Shown: positions 46,420 to 55,255, counted from the stretch's first letter. The stretch: 64,000 nt of DNA from Bradyrhizobium diazoefficiens (GCF_016599855.1 NZ_CP067041.1:6533501-6597500); one strand, 5' to 3'. Made by a program: numbers and translations. The notes: generated from the letters alone by a model not told the origin.

Positions 46420-47226
46420 TTAGGCCGCTGGCGCCTTGGGCGTACGGTTGCGCGAGTTGCGCTGGAAGAACAGGGCCTGGCTCGCCACCGCCGACACCAT
46501 TGCGGGCTGGAACGGCTTTGAGATCAGGAACGCCGGCTCGGGACGCTCGCCGGTGAGGAAGCGCTCCGGGTAGGCGGTGATGAACACCACCGGCACCTCG
46601 AAGGTACGCAGCAGCTCGTTGACGGCATCCAGGCCCGACGAGCCGTCGGCGAGCTGGATGTCGGCGAGAATGAGGCCCGGCCGCTTGTTCTTGGCCAGCG
46701 CCACCGCATCGGCATGGGTACGCGCGACGCCGACGACATTGTGACCGAGATTCTTCACCAGGCTCTCGAGGTCCATGGCGATGAAGGTCTCGTCCTCGAT
46801 GATCAGGACGTCGGTTGCGATCTCGGCCGCCATCTCGCGGCCGGCGGCGTCGGCCAGCCGCCGCGTCTCGGCGACATCGGTCGCGAGAATATAGGCCACT
46901 TCCTCTTCCGAAAATCCTTCGAGCGAGAGCAGCAGGAAAGCCTGCCGCGGCAGCGGCGTGATGTTGGACAGCCGCCGCTCCGGCGGCATCGGCAGCGTCG
47001 CCACCTCGGCGTCGTCATTGACGGAGACCGAATTCCAGATCTGTGTGAACAGCCGGAACAGGCCGGCCCGCGGCCCGTGGGTCTCGTCGAGCACCGACGG
47101 ATCCCCCAGCATGGCTTCCAACATGGCCGCGACATAGGCGTCGCCGGAGGCTTGGCTGCCTGTCAGGGCGCGCGCGTATCGGCGCAACAATGGCAAGTGT
47201 TCAGCAACGAGCTGTGAACGGGACAT
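46420..47226 (-). CDS. phyR: PhyR anti-anti-sigma response regulator
   Basis: 268 aa. N-terminal sigma-like domain (about 1-125: SQLVAEHLPLLRRYARALTGSQASGDAYV, then PLPRQAFLLLSLEGFSEEEVAYIL) mimics EcfG; C-terminal receiver (about 138-255) has acidic pocket EDE (144-146), phospho-acceptor Asp189 in LILADIQLADG, Thr in FITAYPE and Lys in FLISKPF. When phosphorylated it binds NepR and frees EcfG. ATG 47226 has GGAGTGGGG upstream. Divergent from nepR-ecfG, the standard arrangement. Confidence 0.96.
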   Translation of the reverse strand: MSRSQLVAEHLPLLRRYARALTGSQASGDAYVAAMLEAMLGDPSVLDETHGPRAGLFRLFTQIWNSVSVNDDAEVATLPMPPERRLSNITPLPRQAFLLLSLEGFSEEEVAYILATDVAETRRLADAAGREMAAEIATDVLIIEDETFIAMDLESLVKNLGHNVVGVARTHADAVALAKNKRPGLILADIQLADGSSGLDAVNELLRTFEVPVVFITAYPERFLTGERPEPAFLISKPFQPAMVSAVASQALFFQRNSRNRTPKAPAA

Positions 47227-47306
47227 CCCCACTCCATTTATCATCGGGCCAATCTTGAAGGACCAGGCAACACGAGGAGAAGCCCGAGTTCCCCTGCTCG
47301 GCTGAC

Positions 47307-47331
47307 TACGCCTCAGGATAAGAAAAGTTCC
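47307..47331 (-). promoter_or_regulatory. EcfG-type promoter of phyR
   Basis: Minus strand GGAAC (47331-47327), 16 bases, CGTA (47310-47307), close to the general stress consensus GGAAC-N16/17-CGTT. It would start transcription about 70 bases before phyR, giving positive feedback. GGAAC also occurs on the plus strand at 47341 and 47378 toward nepR, but I see no matching -10 at the right spacing. Confidence 0.6.
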
Positions 47332-47447
47332 GCCAAGGGGGGAACTTTTTATCGAACCTGGAATTGTGCCTATCCAGGGAACGGCTCCCGGTTGAGAAAA
47401 CTTCTCTATTTTGCAGTCACTTAACTCGGGGAAACGTGGAACAGGTC

Positions 47448-47681
47448 ATGAAAGATCTCAAGTCTCAAGCCAGCAAAAGCACGACCCCCGGCAAGGGAGG
47501 CCTAACTCCGGAGATCCAATCCCGGATCGGGCACCAATTGCGCGCCATGTACGACGATGTCGTACGGCAGGGGGTTCCGGACCGGTTCGCGGAGCTCATC
47601 AAGAAGCTTGATGCGCCGGGAGCTGGATCCCAGAACGAGAATGGGGCTGGGGGCTCCAACGATAACCATGGGAGGGATTAA
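47448..47681 (+). CDS. nepR: NepR anti-sigma factor
   Basis: 77 aa. NepR core (about 20-55): TPEIQSRIGHQLRAMYDDVVRQGVPDRFAELIKKLD, the two helices that clamp EcfG or PhyR, with disordered charged N- and Gly/Asn-rich C-tails. ATG 47448 is chosen as the usual family start; the frame extends upstream to 47364. TAATG overlap with ecfG (47679-47683) shows translational coupling. Confidence 0.93.
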   Translation: MKDLKSQASKSTTPGKGGLTPEIQSRIGHQLRAMYDDVVRQGVPDRFAELIKKLDAPGAGSQNENGAGGSNDNHGRD

Positions 47682-48229
47682 TGCCTCTCACGAACTCCCT
47701 GCGTGACGATATCCTCGCGGCCGTGCCGAGCCTTCGCGCGTTCGCGATCTCGCTCAGCGGCAATGCGGACCGCGCCGACGATTTGGTGCAGGAGACGCTG
47801 TTGCGCGCGCTTGCCAACATCGACTCATTCCAGCCCGGCTCCAACCTGCCGGCATGGCTGTTCACGATCCTGCGCAACCTGTTCCGCTCCGACTACCGCA
47901 AGCGGCGGCGCGAGGTCGAGGATGCCGAGGGCAACTATGCCAAGACGCTGAAGACGCAGCCTTCGCAGAATGCCCATCTCGAATTCGAGGAGTTTCGCAC
48001 CGCGCTCGACAAGCTTCCGCAGGACCAGCGCGAGGCCTTGATCCTGGTCGGCGCCTCGGGCTTCTCCTATGAGGATGCGGCTTCGATCTGCGGCTGTGCG
48101 GTCGGGACCATCAAGAGCCGCGTTAACCGCGCGCGCTCGAAGCTCGCCGCGCTGCTCTATGTCGACGGCGCAGAGGATTTCGGGCCTGATGAGACCGTGC
48201 GCGCCGTGATCGGCGGCAGCGGCGGATAG
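47681..48229 (+). CDS. ecfG: ECF sigma factor of the general stress response
   Basis: 182 aa. Sigma region 2 (about 10-75: SLRAFAISLSGNADRADDLVQETLLRALANIDSFQPGSNLPAWLFTILRNLFRSDYRKRRRE) and region 4 (about 110-165: LDKLPQDQREALILVGASGFSYEDAASICGCAVGTIKSRVNRARSKL). This is the ECF15/EcfG group, directing stress genes with GGAAC-N16/17-CGTT promoters. Held by NepR and released through PhyR. No histidine kinase gene of the PhyK/HWE type lies in the window. Confidence 0.96.
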   Translation: MPLTNSLRDDILAAVPSLRAFAISLSGNADRADDLVQETLLRALANIDSFQPGSNLPAWLFTILRNLFRSDYRKRRREVEDAEGNYAKTLKTQPSQNAHLEFEEFRTALDKLPQDQREALILVGASGFSYEDAASICGCAVGTIKSRVNRARSKLAALLYVDGAEDFGPDETVRAVIGGSGG

Positions 48230-48317
48230 CGCGTCAATCGATTTAAGGCGACAGCTGTGAAGGCGGCCGTTTGCGCGGCTGTCTTTGCGCGCGTCTGGAT
48301 CGCCGATTCTCGCTCTG

Positions 48318-49031
48318 TCACTTATCGATGAACGTCGCCGTGTCGGCGACGGTTGCACGCGAGGTGCGGTAGCTGTTGACCTTATGCGCATTATCCGCAT
48401 AGCCGAATGAGATGCCGCAGACGACACGGCGATCGTCGGCCAGATTGAAGTGGCGGCGGATCAGGCCGGAGTGGCGCGCCAGCGCCGCCTGCGGAATCGT
48501 GCCGAGCCCGAGCGCCTGGGCTGCGAGCATGAAATTGCTGACATAGGCACCGCAATCAATCGCGCCATAGATGCCGAGCGGCTCGTCAGTGTGAATGATC
48601 GCGACATGCGGCGCGCCGAAGAAATTGTAGTTCTCCAGCGCCTGCTTGGCGTAGCCGCTTCTGTCGCCGCGGGAAATGCCGAGCGTGTTGTAGAGCTGAA
48701 AGCCGCTCTCGCGGCGGCGTTCGAGATAGACGCCGACATATTCGCGCGGCGGCGTGAAGTCATAGTCGTCGCCGAGGCCGCTGGATGCTTCCTTGTAGAT
48801 CAGCTGGCGGAAGCGCTCCTTGGCTTCGCCGCTGGCGATGATGACTTGCCAGGGCTGGCTGTTGCACCAGGACGCGGTGCGCTGCGCCGTCGCCAGCACA
48901 TGCTCGATGGTGGCGCGGTCGACCTCCTTGGGGAGGAAGGCACGAACGGAGTAGCGCTCCTTGAGGAGCTCTTCGAGCACGCCGATGCGGTCTTCATTGG
49001 AGTGGCGGGCGTTTGGCACTTTGGCGTCCAT
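48318..49031 (-). CDS. Nitroreductase family protein
   Basis: 237 aa flavin (FMN) oxidoreductase. Family landmarks: ERYSVRAFLPKEVDRATIEHVLATAQRTASWCNSQPWQVIIASGE at the N-terminus (R-S-x-R and S-N-Q-P-W-type FMN site), then YGAIDCGAYVSNFMLAAQALGLGTIPQAALARH and VVCGISFGYAD. The substrate is not known. ATG 49031; the frame extends upstream through the repeat to 49106. Bases 48230-48317 separate it from convergent ecfG. Confidence 0.9.
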   Translation of the reverse strand: MDAKVPNARHSNEDRIGVLEELLKERYSVRAFLPKEVDRATIEHVLATAQRTASWCNSQPWQVIIASGEAKERFRQLIYKEASSGLGDDYDFTPPREYVGVYLERRRESGFQLYNTLGISRGDRSGYAKQALENYNFFGAPHVAIIHTDEPLGIYGAIDCGAYVSNFMLAAQALGLGTIPQAALARHSGLIRRHFNLADDRRVVCGISFGYADNAHKVNSYRTSRATVADTATFIDK

Positions 49032-49047
49032 GGCTTGACTCACTTTC

Positions 49048-49160
49048 GTGCGCCGGACGCGACGCAGCACGAAGTGATGCGGCGCAGAGCCGGGGCCCAT
49101 TGGCATTCTGGGTCCCGGCTCTGCGAAGCAGCGCTACGCGCTGCATCGCGTCCGGGAAAA
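49048..49160. repeat. Palindromic intergenic repeat, family A
   Basis: Starts GTGCGCCGGACGCGACGCAGC, carries the AGAGCCGGGGCCCA and TGGGTCCCGGCTCTG core, ends GCGCTGCATCGCGTCCGGG. It lies seven bases 3' of the stop of the first acyl-CoA dehydrogenase and upstream of the nitroreductase gene. Confidence 0.8.
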
Positions 49161-49167
49161 GGGAGAA

Positions 49168-50412
49168 TCACCGTCCCTTGGTCGGGATCTTGTTATACGG
49201 TACGTCCTTGTCGATACGGATGTCGCCGGGCAATCCCAGCACTCGCTCGGCGATGATGTTGCGCAAGATCTCATCGGTGCCGCCAGCGATGCGCATCGAC
49301 GGCGAGGACAGCAGCATCTGCTGGAACTGACCGTGCACCGTCTCCTCGTCGCTGCCTGTGAGAACGCCGGCTGCACCCTGGAGGTCCATGGCGTAGGTCG
49401 CGATGTCCTGCAGCATCATGCCCGAAACCAGCTTGCCGATCGAATTTTCCGGCCCCGGACGCTCGCCCTTGGACAGCGACGAGATCGCGCGGTAGCTGGT
49501 GTATTTCAGCCCGCTCGACTTCACCGCCCAGCTCGCGAGCTTCGAGCGCACGGCGGGATCGTCGATGGCAAGGCCATCCTCCAGCATCAGATTGGAGCAG
49601 AACTCGAACATTTCGGGCACGCCGGTCGCAAGCCGCGACCCGATCGACATGCGCTCGTTCATCAGGGTGGTCAGCGACACGCTCCAGCCTTCGCCGACGG
49701 CGCCGAGCCGTTGGCTGTCTGGGATCACCACATCGGTGAAATAAACCTCGTTGAATTCCTGCATGCCGTTGGCCTGTTTGATCGGGCGGACTTCGACGCC
49801 CGGGCTCTTCATGTCCAGGAAGAACATGGTGAGGCCTTTGTGCTTGGGCACATTCGGATCGGTGCGCGCGATCAGCAGGCCGAAGTCCGAGTAATGCGCG
49901 CCCGAGGTCCAGATCTTCTGGCCGTTGACGACCCAATTGTCGCCCTTCTTCTCGGCGCGTGTGCGCAGGCCCGCGACGTCGGATCCGGCCGACGGCTCGG
50001 AGAACAGCTGGCACCAGATCTCCTCGCCTGAGGCGAGCTTCGGCAGATAGCGGCGTTTGGCATCTTCGCTGCCCCAGGCCATCACGGTCGGGCCGCACAT
50101 GCCCTCGCCGATCTGGAACGGCTGCGTCAGCTTGCCGTAGACGCCTTCCTCCTGTTGCCAGATCACGCGCTCGATCGGCGTGGCGCCCCGGCCGCCATAT
50201 TCCTTCGGCCAGTGCAGGCAGGCCCAGCCGCCCTCCGCTTTCTTCCTCTGCCAAGCCTTTCCGACCTCGACCATATCGTGCTTGGCGAGCCTGATGCGGC
50301 CGAGCGAGGACTTTGACAGCTCCTGCTCGAACTCCTTTGGCGCGTTGGCGGCGACCCATTTGCGCGCGGTCTCGCGGAATGCGGCTTCCTGCGGGGTGTC
50401 GTCGAAATTCAT
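49168..50412 (-). CDS. Acyl-CoA dehydrogenase (copy 1 of tandem pair)
   Basis: 414 aa FAD enzyme. Substrate/FAD loops: QLFSEPSAGSDVAGLRTRAEKKGDNWVVNGQKIWTSGAHYSDFG (about 130-170), GAVGEGWSVSLTTLMNERMSIG, and C-terminal GGTDEILRNIIAERVLGLPGDIR. Start at ATG 50412 with GGAGAG upstream and the conserved MNFDDTPQEAAFR opening. About three quarters identical by eye to the next gene, and both carry a family A repeat immediately 3', so they look like a duplicated unit. Oxidises an acyl-CoA; chain type unknown. Confidence 0.95.
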   Translation of the reverse strand: MNFDDTPQEAAFRETARKWVAANAPKEFEQELSKSSLGRIRLAKHDMVEVGKAWQRKKAEGGWACLHWPKEYGGRGATPIERVIWQQEEGVYGKLTQPFQIGEGMCGPTVMAWGSEDAKRRYLPKLASGEEIWCQLFSEPSAGSDVAGLRTRAEKKGDNWVVNGQKIWTSGAHYSDFGLLIARTDPNVPKHKGLTMFFLDMKSPGVEVRPIKQANGMQEFNEVYFTDVVIPDSQRLGAVGEGWSVSLTTLMNERMSIGSRLATGVPEMFEFCSNLMLEDGLAIDDPAVRSKLASWAVKSSGLKYTSYRAISSLSKGERPGPENSIGKLVSGMMLQDIATYAMDLQGAAGVLTGSDEETVHGQFQQMLLSSPSMRIAGGTDEILRNIIAERVLGLPGDIRIDKDVPYNKIPTKGR

Positions 50413-50433
50413 CGTCGAACTCTCCTCTCTCGC

Positions 50434-50547
50434 GCCCCGGACGCTGCGCAGCGCCCAAGCGGTGCGCAGCAGAGCCGGGGCCCATTGTGGCTTCTGGGTC
50501 CCGGCTCTGCAAAGCAGCGCTGCGTGCTGCATCGCGTCCGGGACACG
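50434..50547. repeat. Palindromic intergenic repeat, family A
   Basis: CCCCGGACGCTGCGCAGCGC through AGAGCCGGGGCCCATT and TTCTGGGTCCCGGCTCTG to GCATCGCGTCCGGGACAC. It fills the gap between the two tandem acyl-CoA dehydrogenase genes, ending one base after the stop of copy 2. Confidence 0.8.
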
Positions 50548-50548
50548 G

Positions 50549-51796
50549 CTAGTTCCTTCCGTTGGTCGGGATCTTGTTGAACGGCACGTCCTTGTCGACA
50601 CGGATATCGCCGGGCAGGCCCAGCACCCGCTCGGCGATGATGTTGCGCATGATCTCGTCGGTGCCGCCTTCGACGCGCGTGCCCGGCGCGCGCAGCAGCA
50701 TCGCCTGGAAACGGCCAGCGACTTCTGCATCCTCGGCACCGCTGACTACGCCAGCAGCGCCTTGCAGATCCAGCGCATAGGTCGCAACGTCCTGGATCAT
50801 CGAGCCCGCCACCAGCTTGCCGATGGAGTTCTCCGGGCCCGGGCGCTCGCCCTTCGACAGCGCCGAGATCGCGCGCATGCTGGTGTAGCGCAGCCCGCTG
50901 GCCTTCACCGCCCAGGTCGCGAGCTTCGAGCGTACCGCGGGATTCTCGATTGCCGGGCCGTCGTCAAGCACCAGGCTGGAGCAATATTCGAACAGCTCCG
51001 GGAAACCGGTAGAGACGCCCGCGCCAATCGACATGCGCTCGTTCATCAGCGTGGTCAGAGAGACGTTCCAGCCGTCACCGACCTCGCCGAGGCGCTGATG
51101 GTCGGGAATGCGGACGTCACTGAAATAGACCTCGTTGAAGTCGGAGGCGCCGCTCGCCTGCTTGATCGGCCGCACCTCGACGCCGGGGCTCTTCATATCC
51201 AGGAAGAACATGGTGAGCCCCTTGTGCTTCGGCACATCAGGATCGGTGCGGGTGAGCAGGATGCCGTAGTCGGAATAATGCGCGCCCGAGGTCCAGATCT
51301 TCTGACCGTTGATGATCCAATCGTCGCCCTCCTTCTCCGCGCGCGTGCGGAGCCCTGCGACGTCAGAGCCGCCGGCTGTCTCGGAGAACAGCTGGCACCA
51401 GATCCTCTCTCCGGAGGCGAGCGGCGGCAGATAGGTGCGCTTGTGCTCCTCGCGCGCGAACGCCATCATGGTCGGCCCGCACATGCCATGGCCGATGATG
51501 AACATGTGGGAGAGTTTTCCGAACGCGCCCTCTTCCTGCTGCCAGATCACGCGCTCAATCGGCGAGGCGCCGCGCCCGCCATACTCGTTCGGCCAGTGCA
51601 GGCAAGCCCAGCCGGCATCGGCCTTCTTCTTTTGCCAGGCTTTTGCGACCTCCAATATGTTGGCGTTCTTGAGCTGGGTGCGGCCGAGCGAGGATGTGCG
51701 CAGCTCTTCTTCGTACTGCTTTGGCGCGTTAGCGCCGATCCACGCTCGGGCGGTGGCGCGGAATTCGGCTTCCTGCGGGGTGTCGTCGAAGTTCAT
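50549..51796 (-). CDS. Acyl-CoA dehydrogenase (copy 2 of tandem pair)
   Basis: 415 aa, MNFDDTPQEAEFRATARAWIGANAPKQYEEEL opening parallel to copy 1. FAD/substrate loop QLFSETAGGSDVAGLRTRAEKEGDDWIINGQKIWTSGAHYSDYG and C-terminal GGTDEIMRNIIAERVLGLPGDIRVDKDVPFNKIPTNGRN. Fifteen bases separate it from the third acyl-CoA dehydrogenase gene upstream. The pair could form homo- or heteromers. Confidence 0.95.
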   Translation of the reverse strand: MNFDDTPQEAEFRATARAWIGANAPKQYEEELRTSSLGRTQLKNANILEVAKAWQKKKADAGWACLHWPNEYGGRGASPIERVIWQQEEGAFGKLSHMFIIGHGMCGPTMMAFAREEHKRTYLPPLASGERIWCQLFSETAGGSDVAGLRTRAEKEGDDWIINGQKIWTSGAHYSDYGILLTRTDPDVPKHKGLTMFFLDMKSPGVEVRPIKQASGASDFNEVYFSDVRIPDHQRLGEVGDGWNVSLTTLMNERMSIGAGVSTGFPELFEYCSSLVLDDGPAIENPAVRSKLATWAVKASGLRYTSMRAISALSKGERPGPENSIGKLVAGSMIQDVATYALDLQGAAGVVSGAEDAEVAGRFQAMLLRAPGTRVEGGTDEIMRNIIAERVLGLPGDIRVDKDVPFNKIPTNGRN

Positions 51797-51811
51797 GACA
51801 GTGCCCTTCGC

Positions 51812-52939
51812 TTACGCCGCGTTCTTCTTGCGCATGCGATCGATCAGCTGGTCTTCCCAATAGGACAGGCTGCCGAGCCCGAGCGCCATCGCGTTGGCGC
51901 GGCGGTAGTACATGTGGCAGTCGAACTCCCACGTGAAACCCATGCCGCCGTGAACCTGGATGTTGTTCTTGGCGCAGTGCTGGAACGCCTGCGTCGCGCT
52001 GATGCGCGCGGCGGCGGCCGCTTCCGGCAGCTCGGCCGCGTTGGTCGAAAGCGCCCAGGCACCGTAATAGCAGTTGGAGCGCGCCAGCGTCGCCGAGACA
52101 TACATGTCGGCGAGCATGTGCTTGACCGCCTGGAACGATCCGATCTGCCGGCCGAAGGCGATGCGGTCGAGCGCGTAGTCGCGGCCCATCTCCAGCGCGC
52201 GGTTGGCGCCGCCGACCTGCTCGAAGGCGCACAGCACCGCAGCGCGGTCCAGCACCTGAGACAAGATGCTCCAGCCCTCGCCGGAAGCGCCGAGCGGCTC
52301 GGCCTTGCAATCCTGGAAAATGATCTCGGCCTGCCCGCGAGTCGGATCGAGATTGGTCAGGCTTTTCACCTCGACCCCGCCAGCCCTGAGGTCGACGAGG
52401 AACAGCGAGATGTCGCCATCACGCCCGCTGGAGCCCGTGCGCGCGGCGACCACCGCGAAGTCGGCGATGGCACCGTCGGCGACCGGCTTCTTGACGCCAT
52501 TGAGCACGCCATTCGCGGCCATTAGCTTGACGTTCTTCGGCGATGGATTGCCCTTGCCCTCGAACAGCGCCAGCGTGCCGATCGCATCGCCCGAGGCAAT
52601 CGCCGGCAACCATTTTTTCTTCTGCGCCTCGCTGCCCGCGAGCAGCAGCGCTTCGGCGGCAAGATACACGGTCGAGGAGAACGGCACCGGCGCGTTCGCC
52701 CGTCCCATCTCCTCCGCGATCACACAGAGCTCGAGATGACCTGCGCCGGCACCACCGAACTCTTCCGGGATCGCCACGCCGAGAAAACCCATCTCGGCAA
52801 GGCCCTTCCACAGCTCCTTGTCATACGGCGCCTTGCCGTCGAGCACGACCCGCACCGCTTTGGGCGAGCACTTCTCGGTGAGGAATTTGCGCGCCTGGTC
52901 GCGGAGCTGTTTCTGGTCCTCGGAGAAATCGAAGTTCAT
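51812..52939 (-). CDS. Acyl-CoA dehydrogenase (divergent third copy)
   Basis: 375 aa. Different subfamily from the tandem pair: MNFDFSEDQKQLRDQARKFLTEKCSPKAVR opening, GVAIPEEFGGAGAGHLELCVIAEEMGRANAPVPFSSTVYLAAEAL, and QVHGGMGFTWEFDCHMYYRRA near the C-terminus (the usual Arg-type QxxGGxGxT motif). The catalytic base region is not identified by eye. In bacterial operons such a short partner often forms a heteromeric enzyme with a longer one like its neighbours (family knowledge from steroid and aromatic side-chain degradation). ATG 52939; a GTG at 52957 is possible. Confidence 0.93.
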   Translation of the reverse strand: MNFDFSEDQKQLRDQARKFLTEKCSPKAVRVVLDGKAPYDKELWKGLAEMGFLGVAIPEEFGGAGAGHLELCVIAEEMGRANAPVPFSSTVYLAAEALLLAGSEAQKKKWLPAIASGDAIGTLALFEGKGNPSPKNVKLMAANGVLNGVKKPVADGAIADFAVVAARTGSSGRDGDISLFLVDLRAGGVEVKSLTNLDPTRGQAEIIFQDCKAEPLGASGEGWSILSQVLDRAAVLCAFEQVGGANRALEMGRDYALDRIAFGRQIGSFQAVKHMLADMYVSATLARSNCYYGAWALSTNAAELPEAAAAARISATQAFQHCAKNNIQVHGGMGFTWEFDCHMYYRRANAMALGLGSLSYWEDQLIDRMRKKNAA

Positions 52940-52962
52940 GGCGGGCTGCCCTTTCACTTGCT

Positions 52963-53054
52963 GTCATTCCGGGGCGGCGCGGAGCGCCGAACCCGGAATC
53001 TCGATCTAGTCATCTCTGGATTCCGGGTTCGCGCTACGCGCGCCCCGGAATGAC
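52963..53054. repeat. Palindromic intergenic repeat, family B
   Basis: GTCATTCCGGGGCGGCGCGGAGC on the left, GCTACGCGCGCCCCGGAATGAC on the right, inner CGAACCCGGAATC / GATTCCGGGTTCG arms. Sits between the third acyl-CoA dehydrogenase and the ligase gene, inside what is otherwise one transcription direction. Confidence 0.8.
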
Positions 53055-53068
53055 GAATTCACTCGCGC

Positions 53069-54940
53069 TCATCGCAGCACGATCACGTCCTGATCCGGCT
53101 TGTCGGCGTAGAGCCGCTCCACCAGCGCAGTGCGGCGTTCCAGGCCGGCGCGCTGGTTGATGTAGCCCTTATCGGTGAGCTCGTTGCCATCGATCGAGGG
53201 CGGCTCGGCCATCAGCATCGCGCGTGCGATGATGCGGCTGCTGGCGCCTTCGCACTCCTCGTTGTGCGCCTCCAGCCCGCGCCTGAAGCAGGCGATCACC
53301 TCGGGATGCTTCACCGCGTCCTCGAAGCTGAGATCTGCATTGCCGACGAGCTGACGGCAGGCGTGCAAGTTCGGCCAGGCCAGCAGGCCAATGAAAGCGC
53401 GGTCCTGTCCTGCGACCAGCGCGTCATGCACGACCGGCGTCGCTGCGGCAATCGCGTCGGTCCGGAGTGATCCGACATGCACGAAGGTGCCGGTGGTGAG
53501 CTTGAAGTCTTCGACCACCCGGCCGGCAAAGATGATGCCCTGCACGGGATCGGACTCGTCGACGAAAATGCCGGCATCGCCAATGCAGTAAAACCCCTCT
53601 TCGTCGAACATCTTCTTCGTCAGCTCCGGCTGACCGAAGTAACCGGGCGTGACGTTGATGCCGCGCAGGCGCAGCTCGTATTTCGAGCCGCATGGCACCA
53701 TCTTCAACTCGACGCCGGGGAACGGCAGGCCGATCAGGCCGACGCGCTCGGTGTCCCAATAGGTGCCGGTCGAAGTCGGCGCGGTCTCGGTCGAGCCCCA
53801 GCCGGTGTAGAACACGATGCGCTCGCCGGTGGTCTTCACGGCCAGTGCCTGCATGCGGTCATAGAGATCATCAGGCAGCCGCGCGCCACCATACGCCATG
53901 ATCGAGAGGTTCTTGAAGAACGAGCGGCACAGCGCGTCATCCTTCTCCATGGCGGCCGCCAGCGCGGCATAGCCTGCCGGCACGTTGGCGTAATAGGTCG
54001 GCGAGATCTCGCGCAGGTTCTTGATGGTCTCTTCAAACTGGCCCGGCGTCGGCCGGCCGTCATCGATGTAGAGGGTGCCGCCGTCGAGCAGCACGGGATG
54101 GAATGCGGCGTTGCCGCCCATGGTGTGATTCCATGGCATCCAGTCGAGCACGGTCGGCAGCGGGCCGCCCGGTATGCGCGGCCGCACCTGCATCATCATC
54201 GCAGCATTGGCGCACATCATCGCCTGCGTGTTGATGACGGCCTTGGGCATGCCGGTCGAACCTGAGGTGAACAGCAGCTTGCCGACGGTGCCGGGCGTGA
54301 TCTTCGCAATCGATTCCTCGACGTCAGCTGTCACCGGCGTTGCGGCGAGCTCGGCGAAACTGACGCTCTCGATGTCCCCGCAAGGCCGCGCGACGTGAAC
54401 CACGGTGACGCCGGTGAGATCGAGCGCCTTCAATGCCTTCTCGAAGATCGGGCCGTCCTGCACCATCACCACGGCCGGCTTGATCAGGTCGAACAGGTAT
54501 TTCAGCTTGACGTGATCATGGCTCATCAAGGAGTAGGCCGGCGACACCGGCGCTGCCGGGACGCGCGCTTGCATCGCGGCCTGGGTCATCAGCGCGTGCT
54601 CGATCGAGTTGCCGGAGAGGATCGCGACGGGGCGGCCATCGAGATTAAGATCGAGCAGCGCCTGGGTCAGCGCATCCACGGTGCACTTGGCTTCACCGTA
54701 CGACACCTTGCGCCATTCGCGATTGGGACCGCCGCGCTGCGCCAGGCAGATGCGTTCGGGCGCCTGCTTCGCCCATTTTGCCAGCGCAGCCGGAAGATGC
54801 TTCTCGTAAGCCTGCAGCGGAATGCGCGACTTCAGCACCACTGTGCCGTCAGCGCGGCGCTCGACATCGATGTCGCGCGCGAGCCACTCGACCTTGCGAA
54901 AGGCGGGCTTTGCCATCACCGCCGCCGCGCTTCCACTCAT
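53069..54940 (-). CDS. Feruloyl-CoA synthase-like acyl-CoA ligase
   Basis: 623 aa. AMP motif LLFTSGSTGMPKAVINTQAMM (about 207), WMPWNHTMGGN typical of feruloyl-CoA synthases, YTGWGSTETAPTSTGTYWDTERVGLIGLPFPGVELKMV, IGDAGIFVDESDPVQGIIFAGRVVEDFKLTTGTFVHVGSLR at the hinge. Activates a hydroxycinnamic or related aromatic acid with CoA. ATG 54940 has GGGAGACGC upstream; the frame runs further to 55048. In the operon with acyl-CoA dehydrogenases and an SDR, suggesting oxidation of an aromatic acid side chain. Confidence 0.88.
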   Translation of the reverse strand: MSGSAAAVMAKPAFRKVEWLARDIDVERRADGTVVLKSRIPLQAYEKHLPAALAKWAKQAPERICLAQRGGPNREWRKVSYGEAKCTVDALTQALLDLNLDGRPVAILSGNSIEHALMTQAAMQARVPAAPVSPAYSLMSHDHVKLKYLFDLIKPAVVMVQDGPIFEKALKALDLTGVTVVHVARPCGDIESVSFAELAATPVTADVEESIAKITPGTVGKLLFTSGSTGMPKAVINTQAMMCANAAMMMQVRPRIPGGPLPTVLDWMPWNHTMGGNAAFHPVLLDGGTLYIDDGRPTPGQFEETIKNLREISPTYYANVPAGYAALAAAMEKDDALCRSFFKNLSIMAYGGARLPDDLYDRMQALAVKTTGERIVFYTGWGSTETAPTSTGTYWDTERVGLIGLPFPGVELKMVPCGSKYELRLRGINVTPGYFGQPELTKKMFDEEGFYCIGDAGIFVDESDPVQGIIFAGRVVEDFKLTTGTFVHVGSLRTDAIAAATPVVHDALVAGQDRAFIGLLAWPNLHACRQLVGNADLSFEDAVKHPEVIACFRRGLEAHNEECEGASSRIIARAMLMAEPPSIDGNELTDKGYINQRAGLERRTALVERLYADKPDQDVIVLR

Positions 54941-54983
54941 TTTGCGTCTCCCGGAATTAATGTCCTTTGCGGATCTTTGTCGT

Positions 54984-55186
54984 TCAGCGCTTGATATAGA
55001 CAGGCTTTCGCTTCTCAAGGAAGGCCCTGATGGCCTCCGAAAATTCATCGGAGCGGTTGCACAGGACCTGGTTGCGGTCCTCCATCGCGACTACCGCTTC
55101 CAGCGATCCGGCATCGACGCTGAGACGTCGCGCATCTCCCCATAGTCGTCGTGGACAAGCGAGCGGAACGCGCGCTGATCCAGGAC
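54984..55186 (-). pseudogene. Enoyl-CoA hydratase remnant, truncated and frameshifted
   Basis: The C-terminal piece VVAMEDRNQVLCNRSDEFSE, then AIRAFLEKRKPVYIKR and stop, is the usual end of crotonase-family proteins. Just upstream, in another frame, reads RAFRSLVHDDYGEMRDVSASM. Adding one base near 55111-55112 joins the frames as SASM-AGSLEAVVAMED, so a single-base deletion split them. The N-terminal 200 or so residues are absent: an in-frame stop precedes the fragment, and DNA of another kind (an inverted TTGAGC repeat and a half copy of the family C repeat) takes their place. A hydratase next to a feruloyl-CoA synthase-like ligase would have acted on its product. Confidence 0.7.
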
Positions 55187-55255
55187 TCATAACCACAGGA
55201 TTTTGTTTTTGACCACCGACGCCTATTGAGCGTGCTCAACCACGAGCGCCGGTGG

